Below are positions 43,719-53,361 of a stretch of DNA of 64,000 nucleotides, one piece after another. The notes below the pieces were generated by a model. The model was not told where the DNA came from, did no database searches, and saw nothing but the letters and a program-made list of their open reading frames with translations. Source of the DNA: Pseudomonas sp. 2FG. GTDB lineage: Bacteria > Pseudomonadota > Gammaproteobacteria > Pseudomonadales > Pseudomonadaceae. The DNA lies in the NCBI RefSeq assembly GCF_005502935.1, contig NZ_SCMP01000007.1, positions 1-64,000 of the forward strand, written 5' to 3'. The position numbers were made by a program, and so were the translations under genes. Position 1 is the first letter of the stretch. Each line of letters opens with the position of its first letter.

Positions 43719-45908
43719 ATGGACTGGCTGGGCTTGCATTTTATCTCTGAACTGCCAGCAGGCGGGCAGCTCATTCTCCACTGTAGCTACAGTCCCTTAC
43801 TGGTGTTTCTGGCTTATGTGGTCGCCTCGGCCGCCAGCTTTTCTGCCCTTAACTTAGCGGAACGCGTGGGCCATGCCGAACGCCACGGTGCACGGCTGAT
43901 GTGGCGCTGGGTCGGCGCCTTCTGCCTGGCCGGCGGCATCTGGTCCATGCACTTTATCGGCATGCTGGCCTTCCAGGCTCCGGTCTCGATCCACTACGAC
44001 ATCCCGACTACCGTAGCCTCGCTGTTGATCGTCTTCATTGCCGCGTTGCTGGCCATGCACACACTGGGCCACGAGCACTTGCGCCCGCCTCAGTACTGGC
44101 TCGCGGCCCTCTGCATTGGCCTCGGCATTGCCGCCATGCACTACAGCGGCATGGCCGCAGTACGCTCCCCCGCCACCCAGTATTACCAGCCCTGGCTGTT
44201 CGCCTTGTCGATCCTGATTGCCATCACCACCAGCCTTATCGCCCTGCTACTGGCCCGGTATTTCCGCAATGGCGATGGTTTTTCCCACCAGATCTTGAAG
44301 TACCTGGCCAGCCTAGTGATGGGCGCAGCCATCGTCTCCATGCACTTCACCGGCATGTGGTCAATGAACCTGGTGGTTCCACTTGGCACCCCCTTACAAC
44401 TGCAAACCGCCGACAACAGCCTACAACTGGCGCTGACCATCGGCCTGATAGCGCTGCTGATCATCGGTAGCGGCCTCAGCGCCGCCTGGGCGGACAGGAA
44501 ACTGGAGAGCAAGGAGCGCGACTTGCTGCGGGTTAGCGCCCTGCTCAGCCAGCTCGAGCACGCCCGCGCCTCGCTGCAGCAAGCCGCCCACTATGATGTG
44601 CTGACCAACCTCCTCAACCGTCACGGTCTCAACCAGCTTTTCGCGGAAAAGCTGCAAGAGCATATCCAGCGTAACCAGGCCTTGGCGGTGATGTTTCTCG
44701 ATATCGATCACTTCAAACGGATCAACGACAGCCTCGGTCACGATGCCGGCGACGAGATGCTCCAGGTGGTCGCCGAACGCCTGCGCAGTACCGTGCGCGG
44801 GCACGATGTGATCGCCCGTCTCGGTGGCGATGAATTCTGCATCCTGGTCAGCCTGCGCAGTGGCGATGAGGCACGGCAACTGGCGCAGCGGGTGATGGCG
44901 AAGATGAAAGACCCGATTGCCCTGTCTGGACGCAGCCTGGTGATGACCACCAGCATCGGCATCAGCCTGTTCCCGGCGGATGGCCAAACCTGCGAGGAGC
45001 TGCTCAAACACGCGGATCTGGCGCTCTATCAGTCCAAAGGCAGCGGGCGCAACAGCCTGCACTTCTTCAGCTCGCACCTGAAAGCCAAGGTTTCCCTCGA
45101 GCTGCAACTGGAAGAGGAGTTGCATGACGCACTGCAGACAGACAATGGCCTGCAACTTTACTACCAGCCGATTCTCGACCTGCACAGCGGCCAGCTCAGC
45201 AAGCTGGAAGCCCTGGTGCGCTGGCAGCATCCGCAGCATGGCCTGCTGACGCCGGATCGCTTTATTGGCATCGCCGAAGCCAACGGTTTTATCGCCGAGC
45301 TGGATGCCTGGGTACTACGCCGCGCCTGCCACGACCTTAAGCTGCTGGGTGACGCAGGCTTTGTCGAGCTGAAAATCGCGGTGAACTGCTCGGCGCTCAA
45401 CCTCGGCCGCAATGAACTCGTGCAGGAGGTGCGGGACGCCCTGCTGAGCACCGGGGTGCAGCCCCAGCGACTGGAACTGGAGGTCACCGAGAACGCCCTG
45501 ATGGGCAATATCAACCGCGCCGCAGAGCTGCTGCAGCAGATCCGCAAGCTTGGCGTAGCCCTCTCGATCGACGACTTCGGCACCGGCTACTCATCGCTGG
45601 CCTACTTGCGGCGTCTGCCGCTGGACACCCTGAAAATCGATCGCTCCTTCGTCCAAGACATCCCGGAATCCCAGCAGGGCATGGACATCGTTCAGGCCAT
45701 TATCGGCATGGCCCACACCCTGAAACTCAAGGTGGTCGCCGAAGGCGTGGAAACACCACAACAGCTGGAGTTTTTACGTGAGTACGACTGCGACTTCATC
45801 CAGGGCTATCTGCTTAGCCGGCCGCTGCCGCTGCCGGTGCTGCGAGACCTGCTGCATAGCTTCAGCACGGCGCCCCTGAGCGCCGAGCCTGCCCCCGTGA
45901 GCAACTGA
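43719..45908 (+). CDS. nbdA: MHYT-GGDEF-EAL cyclic-di-GMP enzyme (NbdA-like)
   Basis: A 729-residue inner-membrane protein. Seven helices at residues about 20-260 carry three MHYT-type motifs (MHFIGMLAF, MHYSGMAAV, MHFTGMWSM), thought to bind a metal and sense NO, O2 or CO. A GGDEF domain follows (RLGGDEFCIL at about residue 369), then an EAL domain (LEALVRWQHP at about 496, with EVTENALM, SIDDFGTGYSSLAYLRRLPL and DTLKIDRSF). Both catalytic motifs look intact, so it could make and degrade c-di-GMP. The place near rapA matches NbdA (PA3311), a dispersal phosphodiesterase. I prefer the ATG at 43719; another at 43710 is only 1 nt from the GGAG. Confidence 0.85.
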   Translation: MDWLGLHFISELPAGGQLILHCSYSPLLVFLAYVVASAASFSALNLAERVGHAERHGARLMWRWVGAFCLAGGIWSMHFIGMLAFQAPVSIHYDIPTTVASLLIVFIAALLAMHTLGHEHLRPPQYWLAALCIGLGIAAMHYSGMAAVRSPATQYYQPWLFALSILIAITTSLIALLLARYFRNGDGFSHQILKYLASLVMGAAIVSMHFTGMWSMNLVVPLGTPLQLQTADNSLQLALTIGLIALLIIGSGLSAAWADRKLESKERDLLRVSALLSQLEHARASLQQAAHYDVLTNLLNRHGLNQLFAEKLQEHIQRNQALAVMFLDIDHFKRINDSLGHDAGDEMLQVVAERLRSTVRGHDVIARLGGDEFCILVSLRSGDEARQLAQRVMAKMKDPIALSGRSLVMTTSIGISLFPADGQTCEELLKHADLALYQSKGSGRNSLHFFSSHLKAKVSLELQLEEELHDALQTDNGLQLYYQPILDLHSGQLSKLEALVRWQHPQHGLLTPDRFIGIAEANGFIAELDAWVLRRACHDLKLLGDAGFVELKIAVNCSALNLGRNELVQEVRDALLSTGVQPQRLELEVTENALMGNINRAAELLQQIRKLGVALSIDDFGTGYSSLAYLRRLPLDTLKIDRSFVQDIPESQQGMDIVQAIIGMAHTLKLKVVAEGVETPQQLEFLREYDCDFIQGYLLSRPLPLPVLRDLLHSFSTAPLSAEPAPVSN

Positions 45909-46693
45909 CCTTGCCGCTTCTCCCGCCAGACCGCCAGCCAGCCAAGCGAGTCCTGACTGGCACTGCTCGGCCGATACTCCGCCGCCAACCAACCGCTATA
46001 ACCTATCGCCGCCAGCACCTTGCGCACAGCCCTGAAATCAAGCTGTCCAGTACCCGGCTCGGCACGACCCGGGCAATCGGCGAACTGCACATGGCCTATC
46101 CGCCCCGCCAACAGCTGAATACCCGCCACCAGATTCAGCCCTTGCCGGGCCATATGGTAGAGATCGAACTGCGCCGCACAATTGGGGTGATCGACCGCAC
46201 GCAATAACTCATCCAGCTGTTCCGGCGTATTGATCAAAAACCCCGGCAGATCCAGCGGATTGATCGCCTCACAGAGCACACGGATACCCAACGGCTGAAA
46301 CGCCTCGGCGGCGCAGCGTAGATTGCCGACCAGGGTAGCTAGCGCCTGTTCGCGCCCGCAGCCCTCAGCCAGTCGCCCGGGCAGTACGTTGACGCATGCC
46401 GGACGCACCACTGTGGCATAGGCCAACGCCTGTTCCAGCGCGGCCTTGAACTCGGCCTGACGCGCAGGCACGGCGGCCAACCCAGCGCCGCCGCCGAGCA
46501 AGTCCCCCGCCGGCAGGTTGATCAGCACCAGCGGCATGCCCGTTGCCGCCAAGACCGCGTTCAGCTCGGCAGCCTGCACCTCGTAGGGAAACTGGATTTC
46601 CACCCCATCGAAGCCCGCCTCGGCCGCTGCGGCGACCCGCTGCAGCAACGGCAGCTCGGTAAACAGCAGGGACAGATTGGCGGCAATCTTCAC
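45806..46693 (-). CDS. Hydroxypyruvate isomerase-like TIM-barrel protein (Hyi family)
   Basis: A 295-residue sugar-isomerase/AP-endonuclease-like barrel. MKIAANLSLLFTELPLLQRV, GFDGVEIQFPYE, CVNVLPGRLAEG, VLCEAINPLDLPGFLINTPE, QFDLYHMARQGLNLV and HVQFADCPGRAEPGTGQLDF are Hyi hallmarks, including the metal-site Glu, Asp, His and Glu. Hyi interconverts hydroxypyruvate and tartronate semialdehyde. The usual family length is about 260. The extra C-terminal 30-35 residues are low-complexity Ser/Arg/Gly and lie antisense to the end of nbdA, so the stop has probably drifted. It follows the reductase gene with a 4-nt overlap. No gcl gene is nearby. Confidence 0.8.
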   Translation of the reverse strand: MKIAANLSLLFTELPLLQRVAAAAEAGFDGVEIQFPYEVQAAELNAVLAATGMPLVLINLPAGDLLGGGAGLAAVPARQAEFKAALEQALAYATVVRPACVNVLPGRLAEGCGREQALATLVGNLRCAAEAFQPLGIRVLCEAINPLDLPGFLINTPEQLDELLRAVDHPNCAAQFDLYHMARQGLNLVAGIQLLAGRIGHVQFADCPGRAEPGTGQLDFRAVRKVLAAIGYSGWLAAEYRPSSASQDSLGWLAVWREKRQGQLLTGAGSALRGAVLKLCSRSRSTGSGSGRLSR

Positions 46694-47583
46694 ACCTTTT
46701 TCTCCCGATACAGCTCCACCAGCGTCGCCGGATCGCGCTCGAGGTTGCCTTGGCTGCTGCCGTGCAGGCGCATCAACTGCGCCGCCAGGGCGCTCAGCGG
46801 TGTGGCCGAATCATGCTCGCGGGCAAGCTTTACCGCGGTATCGAGATCCTTGAGCAGCGTGCGAACATGCCACTTGATCGGTTCGAAGCGACTTTCCGCC
46901 ATCTGCGGGGCGAGAATTTGCAGCGGCTTGGAGTCGGCAAAACCGCCGGCCAAGGCAGGCGCAAGCAAGCTGGCGTCGACCCCTGACTTCTCCGCCAGGG
47001 CCAGCACTTCGGCGATGACCAGCGCATTGCAGGCGACTATCATCTGATTGCAGACCTTGGTGACCTGGCCCGCACCGACCGCCCCCATGCGCGTCAGGCG
47101 CTGGCCCAGGTTCAACAGCATCGGCCGTACCCGCTCCACGTCCTGCACGCGGCCGCCGGCCATGATCGTCAGCGTACCGGCCTCGGCGCCCGGGGTGCCG
47201 CCCGACACCGGCGCGTCCAGCCAGTGCATGCCGGTGCGGCTCTCCAGCTCGGCCGCCATCTCCCGCGTGGCCGCCGGCTCCAGACTGGAAAAATCCACCA
47301 GCAGTTGCCCTGGCTTGGCCCCCTCGACCACCCCGCCGGCACCGAACACGACCTTCCTTACCACGCGCGTGTCGGCCAGGCAGAGCATCACCACATCAGC
47401 CGCCTGACACAGCTCAGCCGGGCTGAACACTTGCCGCGCACCGGCGGCCACCAGCGCCGCGCATTTGTCTGGCGAACGGTTCCAGACTGCCAGCGGATAA
47501 CCGGCGGCGAGCAGGCGTTGGCACATCGGCAGGCCCATCAGACCAATGCCAGCGAAGGCGAGAGAGGGTAAAACGGCGCTCAT
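46690..47583 (-). CDS. Beta-hydroxyacid dehydrogenase (tartronate semialdehyde reductase GlxR / HIBADH-like)
   Basis: A 297-residue NAD(P)-dependent reductase. It has an N-terminal Rossmann motif AFAGIGLMGLPM, substrate motif DAPVSGGTPGAEAGTLTIMA, and catalytic Lys in GAGQVTKVCNQMIVA. GGAG lies 6 nt before the ATG at 47583; the frame extends 20 codons further without a site. Pairing with a Hyi-like gene favours 2-hydroxy-3-oxopropionate reductase (tartronate semialdehyde to glycerate), although close relatives oxidise 3-hydroxyisobutyrate. I recall a 3-hydroxyisobutyrate-dehydrogenase annotation for the gene after nbdA in P. aeruginosa. Substrate is therefore uncertain. Confidence 0.82.
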   Translation of the reverse strand: MSAVLPSLAFAGIGLMGLPMCQRLLAAGYPLAVWNRSPDKCAALVAAGARQVFSPAELCQAADVVMLCLADTRVVRKVVFGAGGVVEGAKPGQLLVDFSSLEPAATREMAAELESRTGMHWLDAPVSGGTPGAEAGTLTIMAGGRVQDVERVRPMLLNLGQRLTRMGAVGAGQVTKVCNQMIVACNALVIAEVLALAEKSGVDASLLAPALAGGFADSKPLQILAPQMAESRFEPIKWHVRTLLKDLDTAVKLAREHDSATPLSALAAQLMRLHGSSQGNLERDPATLVELYREKKV

Positions 47584-47628
47584 GCAAGGCTCCAATAGCG
47601 GTGGCAAAGCTGTCATCTTAACTTTCCA

Positions 47629-47694
47629 GTAGGAGCGGGCCATGCCCGCGATGCTTTTGCTTGAGGAGCCTTCGCGGGCATGGCCCGCTCCTAC
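47629..47694. repeat. REP palindrome
   Basis: GTAGGAGCGGGCCATGCCCG and its complement form a 23-bp inverted repeat around a loop of about 20 nt, between the reductase gene and the DUF5064 gene. It is the best-formed REP copy in the window. Confidence 0.85.
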
Positions 47695-47731
47695 GAAGAG
47701 CAGTAGTCCAACTCAACACAAACCTTAGAAC

Positions 47732-48100
47732 TTAGACGTCGCCCTTCAGCAGACGATCAAGGTCCACCGGTTCGCCGGAGTGGGCATGCAGCTTCACGCG
47801 GATATCCTCGAACATCTCATCGAACTCTTTATGGTTGCGCAGGATCGGCCCAAAACTCGGGTGAAGGCCGTGCTTGGCCGCGATGCGCGTCGCGACGCTG
47901 GCGAAGTTGAAGGCCATGTCACGGCGCAACTCGAACTCTTCCTCGAAGGTCTTCCCCGCGACTTCACCAAGCATCCGGAAGTGCAGCAGCGCCCCCTCTT
48001 TCGGATCGTTACGCACCTCGTAGTAGAGGTCGATGGAAAACTCCGGCTGCCCGGTCAAGCCAGGCAAACCAGCGCGGTGCAGATGACCAGGTTCAAACAT
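47732..48100 (-). CDS. DUF5064 family protein
   Basis: A 122-residue soluble protein starting MFEPGHLHRAGLPGLTGQPE, with FSIDLYYEVRNDPKEGALLH, FRMLGEVAGKTFEEEFELRR and FGPILRNHKEFDEMFEDIRV. The pattern is that of a small Pseudomonas-restricted family annotated DUF5064, whose role is unknown. No signal peptide or membrane segment is present. The gene is isolated on the minus strand, with a REP element downstream and the DUF2288 gene upstream. Confidence 0.8.
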   Translation of the reverse strand: MFEPGHLHRAGLPGLTGQPEFSIDLYYEVRNDPKEGALLHFRMLGEVAGKTFEEEFELRRDMAFNFASVATRIAAKHGLHPSFGPILRNHKEFDEMFEDIRVKLHAHSGEPVDLDRLLKGDV

Positions 48101-48243
48101 GACGGTGCTCCTAAGAATGGAGGACTCTCGGCTCTGGGCAGATCCGAGCTGTTCGCGGCACCGGGATGCGCCGCTGGCAGCTTGAAGGTATCGGTAGGCC
48201 CGCTCAGTCTAGCCTGCCCCTGTGCAACTGGGGTTGCACTGGG

Positions 48244-48576
48244 TCAGCGCGGCGACGGCCCTTCGGCTCGCTCCTGGATCAACACCCAGGGCGCCACCAC
48301 CACCGCCCACAGCTTGGGGTCGCGTGCCAACAAGTCTTCGGCACGCCGCTCTTCGACCTTACTGACCTGCTCTGCCGCCAGCCAAGTCGCGACTTTCCCC
48401 TGCTCGTTCTGCGCCACCGCCAGTGCGACTTCGACCAGATCCATAGTCGCACTGACCCACAGCAAGGCACCGCGGGCGAAGAACGGTTGCAGTTCTTGCC
48501 AACTGATCGGCGCCGTTTCTCCAAGCAGCTTGGCGTAGAGGGTGCTAGCTTGTTCTGGTATGGCGGGTTCTGTCAT
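48244..48576 (-). CDS. DUF2288 family protein
   Basis: A 110-residue protein; start at 48576 (MTEPAIPEQASTLYAKLLGE). ISWQELQPFFARGALLWVSA, DLVEVALAVAQNEQGKVATW and LWAVVVAPWVLIQER form the DUF2288 pattern, a small cytosolic family of unknown function found in proteobacteria and cyanobacteria. The frame stays open upstream to 48744, but that part does not resemble the family and has no ribosome site. It is divergent from braC. Confidence 0.8.
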   Translation of the reverse strand: MTEPAIPEQASTLYAKLLGETAPISWQELQPFFARGALLWVSATMDLVEVALAVAQNEQGKVATWLAAEQVSKVEERRAEDLLARDPKLWAVVVAPWVLIQERAEGPSPR

Positions 48577-48890
48577 GGCGTGCTCTGTTGTGAATGGCTG
48601 AGGTTGTAAATGGCTGAATTGCAAACGGGCGCAATGATAGCCTCGGTCATATTGCAAGCAAGCCGGCCTGACGCCGATAGTCAGCCGCAAGGCACGCCGT
48701 TTTTCTATACGTTTATTGCATTTAAGCGACATCAGCCCTTGCATCCCTCCAGTAGCGGCTTTTCAAGGCACAAATCGGCGCTCTACACTGCGCCGGTACA
48801 GTTGCCGGGGGTATGACCGGGCTTTCTACCCGGTTCTGCAGCTTAGGCCGCCAGGACTAACAACAACGACAAACATAAGAGTGGAGCACT
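48577..48890. other. 314-bp divergent promoter region upstream of braC
   Basis: Includes an AT-rich stretch at 48695-48735 (TTTTTCTATACG and TTATTGCATTTAAG) that is the likely promoter zone for braC, and a leader of about 150 nt. An AGTGGAG ribosome site lies just before the braC ATG. No gene is supported. Confidence 0.45.
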
Positions 48891-50018
48891 ATGAACAAGG
48901 CTACTAAGCAGATTTCCAAACTGTTTGCTGCCATGGCTATGGCCGGCGTCGCCAGCTATTCACTAGCAGCTGACACCATCAAGATTGGTTTGGCAGGCCC
49001 GGTTACCGGTGCTGTTGCCCAATACGGCGAGATGCAATTCGTCGGCGCCAAAATGGCCATCGAGCAAATCAACAAGGCCGGCGGGGTTAACGGCCAGCAG
49101 CTCGAAGGCGTGGTTTACGACGACGCTTGCGATCCGAAACAAGCCGTTGCCGTAGCCAACAAAATTGTCAACGACGAAGTCAAATTCGTGGTGGGCCACC
49201 TCTGCTCCAGCTCCACTCAGCCGGCGTCCGACATTTACGAAGACGAAGGCATTCTGATGATTACCGCGGCGTCCACCAGCCCGGACATCACCGCCCGTGG
49301 CTACCAACTGGTGTTCCGCACCATTGGTCTGGACAGCCTGCAAGGCCCAACCGCCGGCAACTTCATCGCCGATCACGTCAAGCCGAAGAAAGTCGCAGTT
49401 ATCCACGACAAGCAGCAGTACGGCGAGGGTATTGCCACTTCGGTGAAACAGACGCTGGAAAGCAAAGGCGTCAAGGTGGCTCTGTTCGAAGGCATCAACG
49501 CCGGCGACAAGGACTTCTCCGCGATGGTCGCCAAGCTGAAACAAGCTGGCGTGGACTTCGTCTACTACGGCGGCTATCACCCGGAACTCGGCCTGCTGCT
49601 GCGTCAGTCGACTGAGAAAGGCCTGAAAGTCCGCTTCATGGGCCCAGAAGGCGTGGGTAACAAAGAGCTTTCCGCGATTGCCGGCCCGGCTTCCGAAGGG
49701 CTGCTGGTGACCTTGCCGAAGTCCTTCGACCAGGACCCGAAAAACCAGGCGCTGGTCGCCGCCTTCAAAGCGAAGAACGAAGACCCCACCGGCCCGTTCG
49801 TGTTCCCAGCTTACGCCGCGGTACAAGTGATCGCCGATGGCATCAAGAAAGCCGGCGACACCGACACCGCCAAGGTAGCCGCCGCATTGCGCGCCAACAC
49901 CTTCGCCACCCCAACCGGCGACCTCAGCTTCGACGCCAAGGGTGACCTGAAGGACTTCAGCTTCGTGGTCTATGACTGGCACGCCGACGGCACCAAGACC
50001 GAAGCCCCTCTTAAGTAA
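48891..50018 (+). CDS. braC: Branched-chain amino-acid binding protein BraC/LivK
   Basis: A 375-residue periplasmic binding protein with signal peptide (cleavage after SYSLA). DTIKIGLAGPVTGAVAQYGE, YDDACDPKQAVAVANKIVND, VKFVVGHLCSSSTQPASDIY (the Cys pair of LivJ/BraC) and DFVYYGGYHPELGLLLRQST are all typical. It captures Leu, Ile, Val, and in BraC also Ala and Thr, for the BraDEFG transporter. It is followed by a terminator and a gap of 330 bp before braD, so it can be expressed above the rest of the operon. Confidence 0.95.
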   Translation: MNKATKQISKLFAAMAMAGVASYSLAADTIKIGLAGPVTGAVAQYGEMQFVGAKMAIEQINKAGGVNGQQLEGVVYDDACDPKQAVAVANKIVNDEVKFVVGHLCSSSTQPASDIYEDEGILMITAASTSPDITARGYQLVFRTIGLDSLQGPTAGNFIADHVKPKKVAVIHDKQQYGEGIATSVKQTLESKGVKVALFEGINAGDKDFSAMVAKLKQAGVDFVYYGGYHPELGLLLRQSTEKGLKVRFMGPEGVGNKELSAIAGPASEGLLVTLPKSFDQDPKNQALVAAFKAKNEDPTGPFVFPAYAAVQVIADGIKKAGDTDTAKVAAALRANTFATPTGDLSFDAKGDLKDFSFVVYDWHADGTKTEAPLK

Positions 50019-50042
50019 CAAGAGGGCGTCCCGCCTGAACCC

Positions 50043-50075
50043 AAAGCCCACTGCACCTGCGGTGGGCTTTGTTTT
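50043..50075 (+). terminator. Terminator/attenuator after braC
   Basis: AAAGCCCAC / GTGGGCTTT stem followed by GTTTT, 24 nt after the braC stop. Some read-through to braD is likely. Confidence 0.85.
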
Positions 50076-50402
50076 AAGAGGTAACCGGGCGCAAGCTCAG
50101 CCACAAGCAATGAGCCAAAGCCCACGCGAAAGCCCTCAAAACCCCACACGTAAGCTAGATAGCAAGGCAGATTTGCCCAAGCGAATTTGAACGGCGCAAG
50201 CCGGCCCCGGGAGGGGCGAAGCATAGGATGTGCTTCGTGAAGGAGCCGAGTAACAACCGAAGCTCGCCTGCGTTACCACGCAAACGACATTTCCCACCAT
50301 CCCGTGGGTCGCAGTACAGAATGTACCGCGCGGTTGGAACGAGGACCTGACGCCGCTACCGAGTCGCGCAACAGGTTTTGTAGGTTTTTCAGGAGAGTTG
50401 TG
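50076..50402. other. Leader between braC and braD
   Basis: About 330 bp without a supported gene. It ends with a GGAGAG ribosome site for braD. It contains weak hairpins but nothing that I can name. Confidence 0.4.
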
Positions 50403-51326
50403 ATGCCTGATATCTACCATTATTTGCAACAGCTGGTTAATGGTCTAACCATTGGCAGCACCTATGCCCTGATCGCCATTGGCTACACCATGGTCTACGG
50501 CATCATCGGCATGATTAACTTCGCCCACGGCGAGGTTTATATGCTGGGCTCGTACATAGCCTTCATCGCCATAGCCGGACTGACCATGCTCGGTCTGGAC
50601 AGCCTGCCGCTGATCCTGATCGCCGCCTTTGCCGCCACCATCATAGTCTGCAGCGCCTACGGCTACAGCATCGAACGGGTCGCCTACCGGCCGCTGCGCG
50701 GCAGCAACCGGCTGATCCCGTTGATCTCGGCCATCGGCATGTCGATCTTTCTGCAGAACGAAGTCCTGCTCGCGCAGAACTCCAAAGACAAAGCGATTCC
50801 CAACCTGATCCCCGGCAACTTTGTCTTTGGCGAGAGCACCATGAACGGTGTGGTGATCTCCTACATGCAGGTGCTGATCTTCATCGTGACCTTCCTGGTG
50901 ATGCTCGGCCTGACCCTGTTCATCTCCCGCTCCCGTCTGGGTCGCGCCTGCCGCGCCTGCGCGGAAGACATCAAGATGGCCAACCTGCTCGGCATCAACA
51001 CCAACAACATCATCGCCCTGACCTTCGTCATTGGTGCCACCCTGGCCGCCGTCGCGGCGGTGCTGCTGGGCATGCAATACGGTGTGATCAACCCGAACCT
51101 GGGCTTCCTCGCCGGGATCAAGGCCTTCACCGCCGCGGTGCTCGGCGGCATTGGCAGCATCCCCGGCGCGATGCTCGGCGGGCTGGTGCTGGGTGTGGCC
51201 GAAGCCTTTGGCGCCGACCTGTTCGGCGACCAGTACAAAGACGTGGTGGCCTTCGGCCTATTGGTGTTGGTCCTGTTGTTCCGGCCGACGGGCATTCTTG
51301 GCCGTCCGGAGGTTGAGAAGGTATGA
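50403..51326 (+). CDS. braD: Branched-chain amino-acid permease BraD (LivH)
   Basis: A 307-residue inner-membrane permease starting [20 protein letters not shown]. It has the LivH signature [20 protein letters not shown] followed by GEVYMLGSY, then [40 protein letters not shown] (EAA-like loop) and [20 protein letters not shown]. It forms the translocation channel with BraE. I start at 50403, where GGAGAG is 6 nt upstream; the frame is open for 33 further codons upstream. It overlaps braE by 4 nt. Confidence 0.95.
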   Translation: MPDIYHYLQQLVNGLTIGSTYALIAIGYTMVYGIIGMINFAHGEVYMLGSYIAFIAIAGLTMLGLDSLPLILIAAFAATIIVCSAYGYSIERVAYRPLRGSNRLIPLISAIGMSIFLQNEVLLAQNSKDKAIPNLIPGNFVFGESTMNGVVISYMQVLIFIVTFLVMLGLTLFISRSRLGRACRACAEDIKMANLLGINTNNIIALTFVIGATLAAVAAVLLGMQYGVINPNLGFLAGIKAFTAAVLGGIGSIPGAMLGGLVLGVAEAFGADLFGDQYKDVVAFGLLVLVLLFRPTGILGRPEVEKV

Positions 51327-52594
51327 CTAGCGCTCCTATTAACAAACGGCTCAAAACCGCGTTTTTCAGCGCCCTGCTGGTGCTCGCCGTCGCCTACCCG
51401 ATACTCGGCCTGAAGCTGACCATAGTCGGCATCGGCCTGGAGGTGCATGGCGCCAGTACCCCGATCCTGTGGGCCATTGCCGCCTGCGCGGTGGCGATGT
51501 TCTGCTGGCAGCTGTTCCGTGCGCAGGTTGACGCGGCCTGGGGCAGCATACCCAAACTGCCAAGCGTGCCGTCCACGGCCAGTAACTTCTTGACCCTGCC
51601 CTCGACCCAGCGCTGGGGCGTTCTGGGCTTGATCGTGGTCGCGCTGATCTGGCCATTCTTTGGCTCACGCGGCGCGGTGGATATCGCCACGCTGATCCTG
51701 ATCTACGTGCTGCTCGGCCTCGGCCTGAACATCGTCGTCGGTCTGGCCGGGCTGCTGGACCTGGGTTACGTCGGCTTCTACGCCGTCGGCGCCTACAGCT
51801 ACGCGTTGCTCTCGCACTACTACGGCCTGGGCTTCTGGATCTGCCTGCCGATCGCCGGGATGATGTCAGCGCTGTTCGGCTTCCTGCTCGGCTTCCCAGT
51901 ACTGCGCCTGCGCGGGGACTATCTGGCCATCGTCACCCTCGGCTTCGGCGAGATCATCCGCATCCTCTTGCGCAACATGACCGAACTGACCGGTGGCCCC
52001 AACGGCATCAGCAACATCGACAAGCCGACCCTGTTCGGCCTGAGCTTTGAGCGTAAAGCCGCCGAAGGCCTGCAAACCTTCCACGAGTATTTCGGCATTG
52101 CCTACAACTCGATCAACAAGGTGATCTTCCTCTACCTGGTGGCCCTGCTGCTGTCGCTGTTCGCCCTGTTCGTGATCAACCGCCTGCTGCGCATGCCGAT
52201 CGGCCGCGCCTGGGAAGCCCTGCGCGAAGACGAGATCGCCTGCCGCGCGCTGGGCATGAACCCCACCGTGATCAAGCTTTCGGCCTTCACCCTGGGTGCC
52301 TGCTTCGCCGGTTTCGCCGGCAGCTTCTTCGCCGCGCGCCAGGGCCTGGTGACTCCGGAATCCTTCACCTTCCTCGAATCGGCGACCATCCTCGCCATAG
52401 TCGTTTTGGGTGGGCTCGGCTCGCAGCTGGGGGTGATTCTGGCGGCGATCGTGATGATCCTGTTGCCCGAACTGATGCGCGAGTTCAGCGAGTACCGCAT
52501 GTTGATGTTCGGCGTCTTGATGGTACTGATGATGATCTGGCGTCCGCAGGGCCTGCTGCCCATGCAACGCCCCCACCTGGAGCTGCGCCAATGA
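51323..52594 (+). CDS. braE: Branched-chain amino-acid permease BraE (LivM)
   Basis: A 423-residue permease. The N-terminal 115 residues are the DUF3382 extension normal for gammaproteobacterial LivM ([20 protein letters not shown]). The core carries [60 protein letters not shown] and [20 protein letters not shown]. It partners with BraD in the membrane and contacts the BraF/BraG ATPases. Both ends overlap the neighbouring genes by 4 nt (ATGA), showing tight translational coupling. Confidence 0.95.
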   Translation: MTSAPINKRLKTAFFSALLVLAVAYPILGLKLTIVGIGLEVHGASTPILWAIAACAVAMFCWQLFRAQVDAAWGSIPKLPSVPSTASNFLTLPSTQRWGVLGLIVVALIWPFFGSRGAVDIATLILIYVLLGLGLNIVVGLAGLLDLGYVGFYAVGAYSYALLSHYYGLGFWICLPIAGMMSALFGFLLGFPVLRLRGDYLAIVTLGFGEIIRILLRNMTELTGGPNGISNIDKPTLFGLSFERKAAEGLQTFHEYFGIAYNSINKVIFLYLVALLLSLFALFVINRLLRMPIGRAWEALREDEIACRALGMNPTVIKLSAFTLGACFAGFAGSFFAARQGLVTPESFTFLESATILAIVVLGGLGSQLGVILAAIVMILLPELMREFSEYRMLMFGVLMVLMMIWRPQGLLPMQRPHLELRQ

Positions 52595-53358
52595 GCCGCC
52601 CGATTCTCGAGGTAAGCGGCCTCACCATGCGCTTCGGCGGCCTGCTGGCCGTCAACGGGGTGGGCCTGACGGTAAAAGAAAAGCAGGTGGTCTCGATGAT
52701 CGGCCCGAACGGCGCCGGCAAGACCACCGTGTTCAACTGCCTGACCGGTTTCTACCCGCCCACCGCCGGCAGCATCCTGCTCGATGGCGAGGCGATCCAG
52801 GGCCTGCCGGGCCACCAGATCGCCCGCAAGGGCGTGGTGCGGACCTTCCAGAACGTACGTTTGTTCAAGGAAATGACCGCGGTGGAGAACCTGCTGATCG
52901 CCCAGCATCGGCACCTCAACACCAACTTCCTCGCCGGCCTATTCAAGACCCCGGGGTTCCGCAAGAGCGAGCACGCGGCGATGGAGTTCGCCGCCCATTG
53001 GCTGGAGCAGGTCAACCTGACCGAGGTCGCCAACCGCCCGGCCGGCACCCTGGCTTATGGTCAGCAGCGCCGCCTGGAAATCGCCCGCTGCATGATGACC
53101 CGCCCGCGCCTGCTGATGCTCGACGAACCGGCTGCCGGCCTCAACCCCCACGAGACGGAAAACCTCAAGGCGTTGATCGCGATGTTGCGCGATCAGCACA
53201 ACGTCACCGTGCTGCTGATCGAGCACGACATGAAGTTGGTCATGAGCATTTCCGACCACATCGTGGTGATCAACCAGGGCACGCCCCTGGCCGACGGCAC
53301 ACCGGAGCAGATTCGCGGCAATCCGGACGTGATCAAAGCCTATCTGGGGGAGGCGTAA
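52591..53358 (+). CDS. braF: Branched-chain amino-acid ABC ATPase BraF (LivG)
   Basis: A 255-residue ATPase. Walker [21 protein letters not shown], the Q-loop region [20 protein letters not shown], signature [20 protein letters not shown] (a LivG-type variant), Walker [17 protein letters not shown] and the switch His in [11 protein letters not shown] are present. It pairs with BraG to energise import. It overlaps braE by 4 nt and is followed 3 nt later by braG. Confidence 0.95.
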   Translation: MSRPILEVSGLTMRFGGLLAVNGVGLTVKEKQVVSMIGPNGAGKTTVFNCLTGFYPPTAGSILLDGEAIQGLPGHQIARKGVVRTFQNVRLFKEMTAVENLLIAQHRHLNTNFLAGLFKTPGFRKSEHAAMEFAAHWLEQVNLTEVANRPAGTLAYGQQRRLEIARCMMTRPRLLMLDEPAAGLNPHETENLKALIAMLRDQHNVTVLLIEHDMKLVMSISDHIVVINQGTPLADGTPEQIRGNPDVIKAYLGEA

Positions 53359-53361
53359 CCT

